From Candidatus Geohydrothermomicrobium daggyaiense (GTDB lineage: Bacteria > Actinomycetota > Geothermincolia > Fen-727 > JACVIW01): a stretch of 10,630 nucleotides of DNA. The stretch is taken from contig JACVIW010000065.1 in NCBI GenBank assembly GCA_015711695.1, positions 1 through 10,630 on the forward strand, written 5' to 3'. Under the pieces are notes generated by a model, which was given only the letters and a program-made list of their open reading frames with translations, did no database searches and was not told the DNA's origin. Shown here piece after piece: positions 1 to 5,668 of the stretch. The first letter of the stretch is position 1. Each line of letters starts with the position of its first letter. A program made the translations under genes and the position numbers.

Positions 1-1
1 A

Positions 2-1339
2 GATGAGGCGGAAAGAATTATAAACAGGTCTTTTGGTCAATATCTGGCAGATCAAAAAGTCGTGACTCTGGAGACGGAAATAGACCATCTAAGGGAGGAA
101 ATTTCCCTGATTTCTCAGGGCGCAGTATGCGAGCTGGGAGCTGACGCGCGAGAGTATCGGCGACTCGAGCGCGAGATTGCAAGAATTTCCCGGACTCTTG
201 CCAAGATTAGAAAAGAAAAGAAGAGAAGAGAGATCACCGACGCGTTGTTCTCTCTTGAGCCCGGAGATGTTTTTCTCTGTGGAAAAAGGGAAGCGCCACG
301 TGTTGTAGCGGTGGTCAGAAAGCCTTCTTCGAGGCGAGGAGAACCAGGAGTTCTTGTAGTTGATTCCAAAGGGAGATTCAGGCGCATAAGCACCCGCTCT
401 CTTCAGCATCCCCCGAGGGTAATAGGCGCCGTTGATATCGAGAAAATTGTCTCACCGGTCAAGAAAGTGAGATCGTCAGTTGGTGGAAAAATGGAACTTT
501 TGATGAGATCTTCCCCGGAAATGAATTTTACCGTTATTCCTGGCCAAAAAGAGATTTCCTTAAGCGAAACTCTTGTGGCGCTCGAAAAGGAGTTTAAGAA
601 CTATCCGTGTCACGCTTGCCAGCATAAAAGTCGATGTCTCGAGGCTGCAAGGCGAGAAGAGAAACTTGAAGAAAAGATAATGCATGCGAAGAAATCTCTG
701 GAATCGAGTTATGAGGCGCTGTCCAAAAAACTAAAGAATGTAATGTCTATTATGGAGCGGTTCGGTTTTCTCGAGAAAGAGTCTTTAACCCCGAAGGGCC
801 AACTGCTGAGGCGGATATATAACGAGTGCGACCTTCTCGTTGTTGAATCTCTTACCCGGGGCTACCTTGACAGACTTGAGCCGGTTGAACTGGTAGCGCT
901 GGCTTCGTGGTTCATATACGAATCAAGAGAGGAGGATTCTAGCAGAAACAAAGATGATTACGATTACTCAGGTGGGTTGAAAGGCCCGCTTTCGGAAATC
1001 CTTTTGGATCTTCAGGTTTTATACTCAAATGTCAAGGAGGAAGAAGAGAAAATGGGACTCGATCTTCTCGGGTCCATCGACACGGGATTTGCCCGGATGG
1101 CGTCTGACTGGGCAAGCGGAAGCCAGCTCGAGGAAATACTGCTTAAGTATCCCTATGTCTCAGTGGGGGATATGGTCAGAACAATGAAACAGATTTTGGA
1201 TTTGTTGAGACAGATTGAAGGTGTATGCGATAGCCCCGATTTGAGGCATAAAATTCGTGCGGCGATGAGTCTTATTGATCGAGGAATAGTTGGTTATTCT
1301 TCTATCGATTCCATGATCGAAAAGGAGCTTGTTTGGTAA
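2..1339 (+). CDS. helY: HelY/Ski2-like ATP-dependent RNA helicase, C-terminal part (5' end outside window)
   Basis: The frame is open from base 2, so the gene begins upstream and 445 C-terminal residues are visible. The RecA-like motor domains with the DExH box are not in the window. What remains matches the C-terminal layout of HelY/Mtr4-type helicases. First comes the end of the helical region (ERIINRSFGQYLAD, from about base 11). A charged coiled-coil stretch follows (about 62-235), then a small beta-rich insert (GDVFLCGKREAPRVVAVVRK, about 263-450). Last is a DSHCT-like helical domain (about 720-1339) with the typical LLRRIYNECDLLVVESLTRG segment. A compact Cys/His cluster, CHACQHKSRC, lies at 608-637. 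By family knowledge such enzymes unwind structured RNA using ATP in the cytoplasm. The truA start lies 78 bases downstream on the same strand, so co-transcription is possible. The helicase family is fairly sure; the exact name HelY is inferred from bacterial origin. Confidence 0.8.
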   Translation, partial: DEAERIINRSFGQYLADQKVVTLETEIDHLREEISLISQGAVCELGADAREYRRLEREIARISRTLAKIRKEKKRREITDALFSLEPGDVFLCGKREAPRVVAVVRKPSSRRGEPGVLVVDSKGRFRRISTRSLQHPPRVIGAVDIEKIVSPVKKVRSSVGGKMELLMRSSPEMNFTVIPGQKEISLSETLVALEKEFKNYPCHACQHKSRCLEAARREEKLEEKIMHAKKSLESSYEALSKKLKNVMSIMERFGFLEKESLTPKGQLLRRIYNECDLLVVESLTRGYLDRLEPVELVALASWFIYESREEDSSRNKDDYDYSGGLKGPLSEILLDLQVLYSNVKEEEEKMGLDLLGSIDTGFARMASDWASGSQLEEILLKYPYVSVGDMVRTMKQILDLLRQIEGVCDSPDLRHKIRAAMSLIDRGIVGYSSIDSMIEKELVW

Positions 1340-1405
1340 ATGGTGTGCATGCTCCAGGTCGATCTCCCGTGCTGATTGTGGTGCAGTCGCGCCGCGAGAT
1401 ATAGA

Positions 1406-1411
1406 GGGAGG
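1406..1411 (+). promoter_or_regulatory. Ribosome binding site deciding the truA TTG start
   Basis: GGGAGG, within the purine run AGAGGGAGGCGGAGA, lies 6 bases before TTG at 1418. It favours that codon over the in-frame TTG at 1376 and the ATG at 1433. Confidence 0.7.
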
Positions 1412-1417
1412 CGGAGA

Positions 1418-2176
1418 TTGCCGAGTTACTATATGAAAGTCGAATATCGAGGCACCAACTTTCAAGGCTTTCAAAAGCAACCCGGTTTACAGACCATTCA
1501 AGGCGCGATCGAAGATTCTCTGCTTACACTGACGGGTGAGGACGTTCGTGTTCTGGGTGCCGGGAGGACTGATGCCGGGGTTCACGCTATTGGGCAGGTA
1601 GCATCGTTTTCTGTCTCGAAAAGTTTCGACATACAGGTATTTCAGCGAAGCCTTAACGCTATTCTGCCGCGGGGAATTTCAGTGAGCGAGGTCAGAAAAG
1701 TCAAGGATGGTTTTGATCCAAGGCGTGACGCGATCTGGAGGGAATACAGGTATTTTATTTTGAACAGAGCAGCTCCATCACCAATTCTTGAAGAATATGC
1801 GTTTTTTTACCAAAAGCATATAAATAGAGATATTTTAAAAGATGCGTGCAGACTGGTAATTGGGACGCATGATTTTTCCGCATTTAAGGTGGGCCCAGAT
1901 GGAAAAAACACTGTGAGGAAAATAATAAGATGTCAGGCGGAAGATATGGGTTGCTTTGAAGGTCTTTTTTATATAACTGTTAGAGCAAATTCGTTTATGT
2001 ACAAAATGGTCAGGGTTCTATGCAGAGCCTTAATTGATGTAGCATCTGGCAGATCAAGTTTAGAAGCTCTTAAGAAAAACCTCCAGGGAGGCCCTGGTCC
2101 CTGTGCTCAACCGCTTCCCCCGCATGGACTCTTCCTCTGGGAAGTGTCCTATCCGGAAGATGTTTTTATGGATTGA
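1418..2176 (+). CDS. truA: tRNA pseudouridine(38-40) synthase TruA
   Basis: TruA isomerises uridines 38-40 in the anticodon arm of many tRNAs to pseudouridine. The diagnostic motif GAGRTDAGVHA is present; its aspartate, residue 52 from the start used here, is the catalytic nucleophile of the family. The C-terminal half carries the conserved NSFMYKMVRVLCRALIDVAS segment and ends with the typical PPHGLFLWEVSYP. I chose TTG at 1418 because GGGAGG at 1406-1411 sits 6 bases before it, and the resulting N-terminus MPSYYMKVEYRGTNFQGFQK aligns with the usual TruA start. This gives 252 residues, a normal length. The frame stays open to a TTG at 1376, but that start lacks a ribosome site and adds 14 atypical residues. 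ATG at 1433 is the other option. In many bacteria truA lies just before rplM; here fadD intervenes. Confidence 0.95.
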   Translation: MPSYYMKVEYRGTNFQGFQKQPGLQTIQGAIEDSLLTLTGEDVRVLGAGRTDAGVHAIGQVASFSVSKSFDIQVFQRSLNAILPRGISVSEVRKVKDGFDPRRDAIWREYRYFILNRAAPSPILEEYAFFYQKHINRDILKDACRLVIGTHDFSAFKVGPDGKNTVRKIIRCQAEDMGCFEGLFYITVRANSFMYKMVRVLCRALIDVASGRSSLEALKKNLQGGPGPCAQPLPPHGLFLWEVSYPEDVFMD

Positions 2177-2475
2177 CGTTGCACTTGAGTTGAATGACAG
2201 GCTTTTTGGGGTTCGCAATTTGCTAAGTGTATTGTGTACGGCGCATCAGATTTGTAATTTCGAATTTGGGAAATAGCAGTACTTTCCTTAAAACTTAATT
2301 GATAATAAAATAATTTAAGCATGTACAGCCTTGCATGGTAGCTATTCGGATGAGAATGGCGGGTCCTGATGGGGACTACCCTGGACTTGAGGGGAGCGGT
2401 GCTTTTTATGACGCGATCAAGGGGTTGTTGGGCGGCACGCTTCAGCGTTTCTTTCTTTAATCGCTTGTTGGTTGA

Positions 2476-2519
2476 GGAGGATGATGTCAGCCTGAAAGGC
2501 CCCTCCGGGATTTTCATCC
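2476..2519 (+). other. Possible structured RNA element in the fadD leader
   Basis: GGATGA (2479-2484) is the exact reverse complement of TCATCC (2514-2519). Enclosed between them are two small hairpins: GCCT-GAA-AGGC (2490-2500) and CCC-TCC-GGG (2501-2509). A competing pairing, GGAGG 2476-2480 with CCTCC 2502-2506, would exclude both the outer stem and the second hairpin. The element ends 79 bases before the fadD start. Structure is inferred by eye; no known RNA family is recognised. Confidence 0.25.
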
Positions 2520-2586
2520 GATCCCCGTGTCGCAAACCTCTGACGCCTTTTTGGTCCTATTTCGTTTTTTGTTTCTCGAGATTAGA

Positions 2587-2591
2587 GGAGG
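2587..2591 (+). promoter_or_regulatory. Ribosome binding site of fadD
   Basis: GGAGG within AGAGGAGG lies 7 bases before ATG 2599 and fixes the start downstream of the longest possible frame. Confidence 0.8.
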
Positions 2592-2598
2592 TAGTGGC

Positions 2599-4302
2599 AT
2601 GACTGACGTTTACAGTGAGAAACCATGGTTGAAGAATTACGATAAGCATGTGCCGCCTAATCTTAAATACGAAAGAAAGACTTACGCCGAGAAATTTTAT
2701 GAAGTCGTCTCAAAATATCCCAATAAGACTGCTTTGATCTACATGGGAAAAAAGATCACTTATAAGGAACTTGACGCGCTATCCAATCAACTCGCGGCTT
2801 ATCTTATCAAGATAGGTTTAAAGCCAGGTGATGTGGTTGGCTTACATATGCCAAATATCCCCGCCCATTATATTAGCGTTGTTGCCGTGCAGAAAGCTGG
2901 CTGCGTTTCAACTGGAGTGAGTCCGCTTCTGACAGCGCACGAGATGGAGCATCAGTTGAACGACTGTAAGGCTAAGGTGGTTATAACCACTGATATTATG
3001 TTTTCCAAAATCGCGGAGGTCGCCGATAAAGCTCCCTTCTCCACGGTTATCGTAACAGGCATTGCCGATTTTTTGCCGGGGCTAAAAAGGGTGCTAGGCA
3101 AAGCGCTGAAGAAGATACCAACAGGGGAGGTTAGCCCGCTTTCCGGGAAAAATGTGATAAGTTTCATGGATGCGCTTGAGGGGATGCCAGCATCAAAAGT
3201 CCTTGTGCCGAGGACCATGGATGACACAATCTTTATAATGTACACGGGGGGAACAACGGGACCGTCCAAAGGCGCAGTGTTAACACAAAAAAGTTACATG
3301 TCGAATTTTCAGCAAGTTCTCGTATGGCTTGATATGCCCCCGGAAACTGTTGCGATAAGCGCATTCCCGCTTTTCCACATAGCAGGTCTTGCTTTCGGTG
3401 GTTTTATAATGATTCATGGTCCAACCCAGATTATTGTGCCTGATCCAAGGGATTCTCATTTTATTATTCGCGCGGTAAAAAGTTACACGCCGAACATAAT
3501 AGTGAATGTTCCAACGGTGTTTTTTGAATTGATGAAGAATCCGGAGTTCTCGAAGCTTGACCTGAGCAACCTGTGGTGGTGCCTGAGCGCAGCTGCGCCG
3601 TTCCCGCCTGAAAACATAAAGGAACTCGAAAGCATCATAGGTGAGGGCAATTTCATTGAACTTTATGGCATGACCGAAACCTCCCCTGTGACGGCATGCA
3701 ACCCGAGATATGGCCGCAAGAAAGCGGCTTCAATTGGTATGCCGATTTCGGATACGGAATTTAAACTTATAGATCCCCTCACTGGAGAGCCCGCAAAGAT
3801 GGGTGAGCCAGGCGAGATCGCAGTCAGAGGACCTCAGTTAATGAAAGAGTACTACAACAAACCCGAGGAAACTGCCTACGCTATTAGGGATGGGTGGATG
3901 CATACCGGGGATGTAGCATATATGGACGAAGATGGGTATTTCTACATTGTTGACAGGGTCAAGGATATGGTGAACGTCTCCGGATTCAAGGTTTTCACGC
4001 GAGAGCTCGATGACATCCTCGTCAAGCACCCGGACGTGGATATGGCGGCTACTGTTGGCATTCCTGATCCTGATCGACCTGGTTCGGAGCGCGTCGCGGC
4101 GTCCGTGGTGTTAAAGCCCGGAGTCGAGAAAAGCGATGCCAAAAAGGAGGAGCTCTTGCAATACCTCCGTGAAAGGGTTGCGCCATATAAGGTTCCCAAG
4201 GTGCTCCATTTTATGGATGAACTTCCGACAAGCGGTGTTGGCAAAATACTGAAGCGAGAATTGAAGAAATTACTTGAGGAAGAGTTTAAGAGCAAAGGCT
4301 AA
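2599..4302 (+). CDS. fadD: Long-chain fatty acid--CoA ligase (FadD-type, AMP-forming)
   Basis: This enzyme activates a fatty acid with ATP, giving an acyl-adenylate and then an acyl-CoA. All core motifs of the ANL adenylate-forming superfamily are visible. These are the phosphate-binding loop YTGGTTGPSKG (residues 215-225), YGMTET (356-361), the ATP-binding HTGD (435-438), the hinge region DRVKDMVNVSGFKV from residue 452, and the C-terminal TSGVGKILKREL whose Lys549 is the expected adenylation lysine. ATG at 2599 is chosen because GGAGG at 2587-2591 lies 7 bases upstream; the frame extends to 2527 but would add 24 residues of non-coding character. The 567-residue length is normal for FadD proteins. 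There is no signal peptide or obvious membrane segment, so it is probably cytoplasmic or peripheral to the membrane. Chain length cannot be read from the sequence. It separates truA from rplM, which are adjacent in many relatives. Confidence 0.92.
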   Translation: MTDVYSEKPWLKNYDKHVPPNLKYERKTYAEKFYEVVSKYPNKTALIYMGKKITYKELDALSNQLAAYLIKIGLKPGDVVGLHMPNIPAHYISVVAVQKAGCVSTGVSPLLTAHEMEHQLNDCKAKVVITTDIMFSKIAEVADKAPFSTVIVTGIADFLPGLKRVLGKALKKIPTGEVSPLSGKNVISFMDALEGMPASKVLVPRTMDDTIFIMYTGGTTGPSKGAVLTQKSYMSNFQQVLVWLDMPPETVAISAFPLFHIAGLAFGGFIMIHGPTQIIVPDPRDSHFIIRAVKSYTPNIIVNVPTVFFELMKNPEFSKLDLSNLWWCLSAAAPFPPENIKELESIIGEGNFIELYGMTETSPVTACNPRYGRKKAASIGMPISDTEFKLIDPLTGEPAKMGEPGEIAVRGPQLMKEYYNKPEETAYAIRDGWMHTGDVAYMDEDGYFYIVDRVKDMVNVSGFKVFTRELDDILVKHPDVDMAATVGIPDPDRPGSERVAASVVLKPGVEKSDAKKEELLQYLRERVAPYKVPKVLHFMDELPTSGVGKILKRELKKLLEEEFKSKG

Positions 4303-4400
4303 TACCCTGTAGATAAGTGAAGCATATCCCGGAAGCGTATATAGAAGTAACCTTTCTCGGGGCTGGCGCGAGCAGTTAGCCTGTTATGGTGTGGGTGTTG

Positions 4401-4429
4401 TTGCGAGGGGAGGCAGCTTAATCTATTAT
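4401..4429 (+). promoter_or_regulatory. Predicted sigma70-type promoter for rplM-rpsI
   Basis: TTGCGA (4401-4406, four of six matches to TTGACA) is followed after exactly 17 bases by TATTAT (4424-4429, five of six matches to TATAAT). Transcription would begin near 4436, about 69 bases before the rplM ATG. This places the hairpin with T-run at 4451-4479 inside the leader. Confidence 0.55.
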
Positions 4430-4450
4430 GCTGATACTGCATGCGATTCC

Positions 4451-4479
4451 TGGCGCCCGGATAATGGGCGTCATTTTTT
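4451..4479 (+). terminator. Hairpin plus T-run before rplM: terminator or attenuator
   Basis: TGGCGCCC (4451-4458) pairs with GGGCGTCA (4466-4473) over 8 base pairs with one G-U pair and a 7-base loop, followed directly by six T residues (4474-4479). This is a typical intrinsic terminator shape. It lies only 25 bases before the rplM ATG and downstream of the best promoter, so it may act as an attenuator in the L13 leader as well as stopping read-through from fadD. Confidence 0.65.
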
Positions 4480-4504
4480 CCGACTATAGAGGGAACAAAG
4501 AAAA

Positions 4505-4960
4505 ATGGGTGCTCTTAAGACGATGAAGACAACACGGTTTCCCGGACCAGCGGAAATCGAAAGAAAATGGTATCTTGTGGATGCGAACGGGAAAGTACTT
4601 GGCAGACTCGCGAGCCAGATTGCCCAAATATTGAAGGGCAAAGGAAAGAGCCTTTACGCACCAGGCATTGATGCGGGTGACCATGTTGTCGTTATCAATG
4701 CGGATAAGGTCATTCTCACGGGTAACAAGGAACAGAAGAAAATGTATTACAGGCACTCCGGTTATCCGGGGGGCTTAAAGGAGATCCCTTATTTGAAGCT
4801 AAAGCAGTCTCGACCAGAAGAAATTATAATCCATGCGGTCAGGGGAATGCTGCCACACAACCGGCTTGGGCGGGCAATGATAAAGAAATTGCACGTTTAT
4901 GCAGGCAGTGAGCATCCTCATGCTGCGCAAAGACCTGTCGCCATCGATCTGGAAGGATGA
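4505..4960 (+). CDS. rplM: Large-subunit ribosomal protein L13 (uL13)
   Basis: L13 is an early-assembling protein of the 50S ribosomal subunit that binds 23S rRNA. The sequence shows the family core clearly: EIERKWYLVDANGKVLGRLA near the N-terminus, then GDHVVVINADKVILTGNK, then YYRHSGYPGGLKEIPY, then AVRGMLPHNRLGRAMIKKL, and LHVYAGSEHPHAAQRP near the end. The 151 residues slightly exceed the usual 142-147. ATG 4505 is preferred because AGAGGGA at 4488-4494 lies 10 bases upstream. The in-frame ATG at 4523 (MKTTRFPG) aligns better with many L13 N-termini but has no ribosome site, so it remains an alternative. rpsI follows after 92 bases, the usual L13-S9 pair. Expression is probably governed by the promoter at 4401-4429 and the hairpin at 4451-4479. 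Confidence 0.97.
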   Translation: MGALKTMKTTRFPGPAEIERKWYLVDANGKVLGRLASQIAQILKGKGKSLYAPGIDAGDHVVVINADKVILTGNKEQKKMYYRHSGYPGGLKEIPYLKLKQSRPEEIIIHAVRGMLPHNRLGRAMIKKLHVYAGSEHPHAAQRPVAIDLEG

Positions 4961-5038
4961 TTTTTGCGTATTTACTTTGCCCGCCGTTCAACTTATGAGT
5001 GCTAAAAAGGGTATAAGGGCAATGTCCGTTATGGATCT

Positions 5039-5043
5039 GGAGG
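5039..5043 (+). promoter_or_regulatory. Ribosome binding site deciding the rpsI TTG start
   Basis: GGAGG ends 9 bases before TTG 5053 but directly abuts TTG 5044, so it supports the shorter 130-residue S9. Confidence 0.7.
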
Positions 5044-5052
5044 TTGTTTAAA

Positions 5053-5445
5053 TTGCCTGACAATTTCTACTGGGGTACCGGAAAGCGCAAAGAGGCGGTT
5101 GCCAGGGTGAGACTGTATCCTGGTTCGGGTCAAATAAAGATCAACAATAGAGGCCTTGAGGAATACTTTACGGTGAAGCGGCTTCGCATCGAGGCGATTT
5201 CTCCCCTGACTCACACAAATCTAAAAGGAAAGTACGATGTCATCGCCAAAATCGAGGGCGGGGGTATCTCCGGGCAAGCCGGAGCTCTAAAACTTGGTAT
5301 AGCGCGTGCACTTGTGCAGGCTGATCCGACCCTCCGGGCTGATTTGAAGAAGGGCGGATTCCTGACCAGGGATGCAAGGATCAAAGAGAGAAAGAAATAC
5401 GGTCTTAAAAAAGCGAGGAAAAGACCACAATTTTCCAAGCGTTAA
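5053..5445 (+). CDS. rpsI: Small-subunit ribosomal protein S9 (uS9)
   Basis: S9 is a 30S subunit protein whose basic C-terminal tail reaches the tRNA in the P site. The sequence has the family hallmarks: GTGKRKEAVARVRLYPGSG at the start, the conserved GGGISGQAGALKLGIARAL in the middle, and a basic tail finishing KARKRPQFSKR with the near-invariant terminal S-K-R. I chose TTG at 5053, since GGAGG (5039-5043) stands 9 bases before it and the product is then 130 residues, the typical S9 length. Another TTG at 5044 touches the ribosome site and is unlikely. The gene follows rplM in the same direction and is very probably co-transcribed with it. The 92-base spacer holds only a loose inverted repeat (TTGCCC 4977-4982 with GGGCAA 5017-5022). 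Confidence 0.96.
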   Translation: MPDNFYWGTGKRKEAVARVRLYPGSGQIKINNRGLEEYFTVKRLRIEAISPLTHTNLKGKYDVIAKIEGGGISGQAGALKLGIARALVQADPTLRADLKKGGFLTRDARIKERKKYGLKKARKRPQFSKR

Positions 5446-5482
5446 TCCTCACTCAAGAAATGACGCAAAAAGCTCTTCTTTC

Positions 5483-5522
5483 AAGAATTCTACCGGAAGA
5501 TGGAAATTCTTTATCGATTTTT
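5483..5522 (+). terminator. Weak AT-rich terminator candidate after rpsI
   Basis: AAGAATT (5483-5489) and AATTCTT (5505-5511) form a 7-base-pair stem with a 15-base loop, followed a few bases later by TTTTT at 5518-5522. The stem is AT-rich, so termination would be weak. A second small candidate is CGAA-AAA-TTCG followed by TATTTTT at 5551-5568, which overlaps the -35 of the glmM promoter. Confidence 0.3.
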
Positions 5523-5566
5523 GTCCGAAATGCTGTTTTTTGTAACAGTCCGAAAAATTCGTATTT

Positions 5567-5594
5567 TTGACAACAGCTTCGCAGGTTTTTTAAT
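5567..5594 (+). promoter_or_regulatory. Predicted sigma70-type promoter for glmM
   Basis: A perfect TTGACA (5567-5572) is followed after 16 bases by TTTAAT (5589-5594, five of six matches to TATAAT). Several T-runs lie upstream and around it. Transcription would start near 5601, leaving a leader of roughly 68 bases before ATG 5669. This suggests glmM can be expressed independently of rplM-rpsI. Confidence 0.6.
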
Positions 5595-5668
5595 GATTCA
5601 GTAGCGTTGCTTTATGGGTCGGTGCCGTTTTTTCAGGATTGACAACTGGTTTGAGTTTGGTGGAATCA

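Larger units (their letters stand above)
2177..2598 (+). other. Long intergenic region before fadD; possible structured leader, no convincing gene
   Basis: No open frame here has a good ribosome site and a protein-like composition on either strand. The left part is AT-rich (2283-2320). A weak hairpin, GGAAA 2269-2273 with TTTCC 2283-2287, follows truA and could help end transcription. Promoter-like AT-rich hexamers occur around 2299-2311 (GATAAT, TAAAAT) without a good -35. The right part (2355-2520) is more GC-rich and holds several short hairpins: GTCC 2363-2366 with GGAC 2373-2376; ACGC 2437-2440 with GCGT 2445-2448 followed by a pyrimidine run TTCTTTCTTT; and a multi-hairpin element at 2476-2519 described separately. 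It may be a 5' leader of fadD or decayed sequence. I could not match it to a known riboswitch, T-box, tRNA, SRP RNA or 6S RNA. Confidence 0.5.

Noticed and set aside
1340..1375. 11-codon frame directly after the helicase stop, in phase with truA but separated from it by TGA
   Set aside because: Too short to support; the only ribosome-like site is 13 bases away and the truA start has its own site.
2355..2385. Possible fluoride riboswitch (GATGAG...CTGATGGGGACTACC resembles parts of the crcB motif)
   Set aside because: The order of elements is wrong: the loop and the downstream strand do not form the required pseudoknot, and the spacing of the central hairpin is absent. The downstream gene is an acyl-CoA ligase, not a fluoride exporter.
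2430..2460. Possible T-box antiterminator (GGGCGGCACGC) followed by a small hairpin and pyrimidine run
   Set aside because: It lacks the conserved GGGTGGNACCGCG sequence and any recognisable specifier stem, and the following gene is not an aminoacyl-tRNA synthetase or amino-acid gene. The hairpin has only four pairs.
2149..2535. 128-codon minus-strand frame across the truA-fadD intergenic region
   Set aside because: It begins with TTG and a poorly placed ribosome site, resembles no family, and runs over the truA 3' end. All other genes are on the plus strand.
2369..2602. 77-codon plus-strand frame whose stop overlaps the fadD ATG (ATGA)
   Set aside because: No ribosome site precedes its ATG and the composition is not protein-like. 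The overlap is probably chance.
4325..4345. Short imperfect tandem repeat GAAGCATAT / GAAGCGTAT downstream of fadD
   Set aside because: Only two short imperfect copies; not distinguishable from chance and too small to call an attachment site or insertion scar.
5639..5666. Second promoter TTGACA-16-TGGAAT just before glmM
   Set aside because: The -10 is only a four of six match, and the start would fall at or inside the likely glmM initiation codon; the upstream promoter at 5567-5594 is better.
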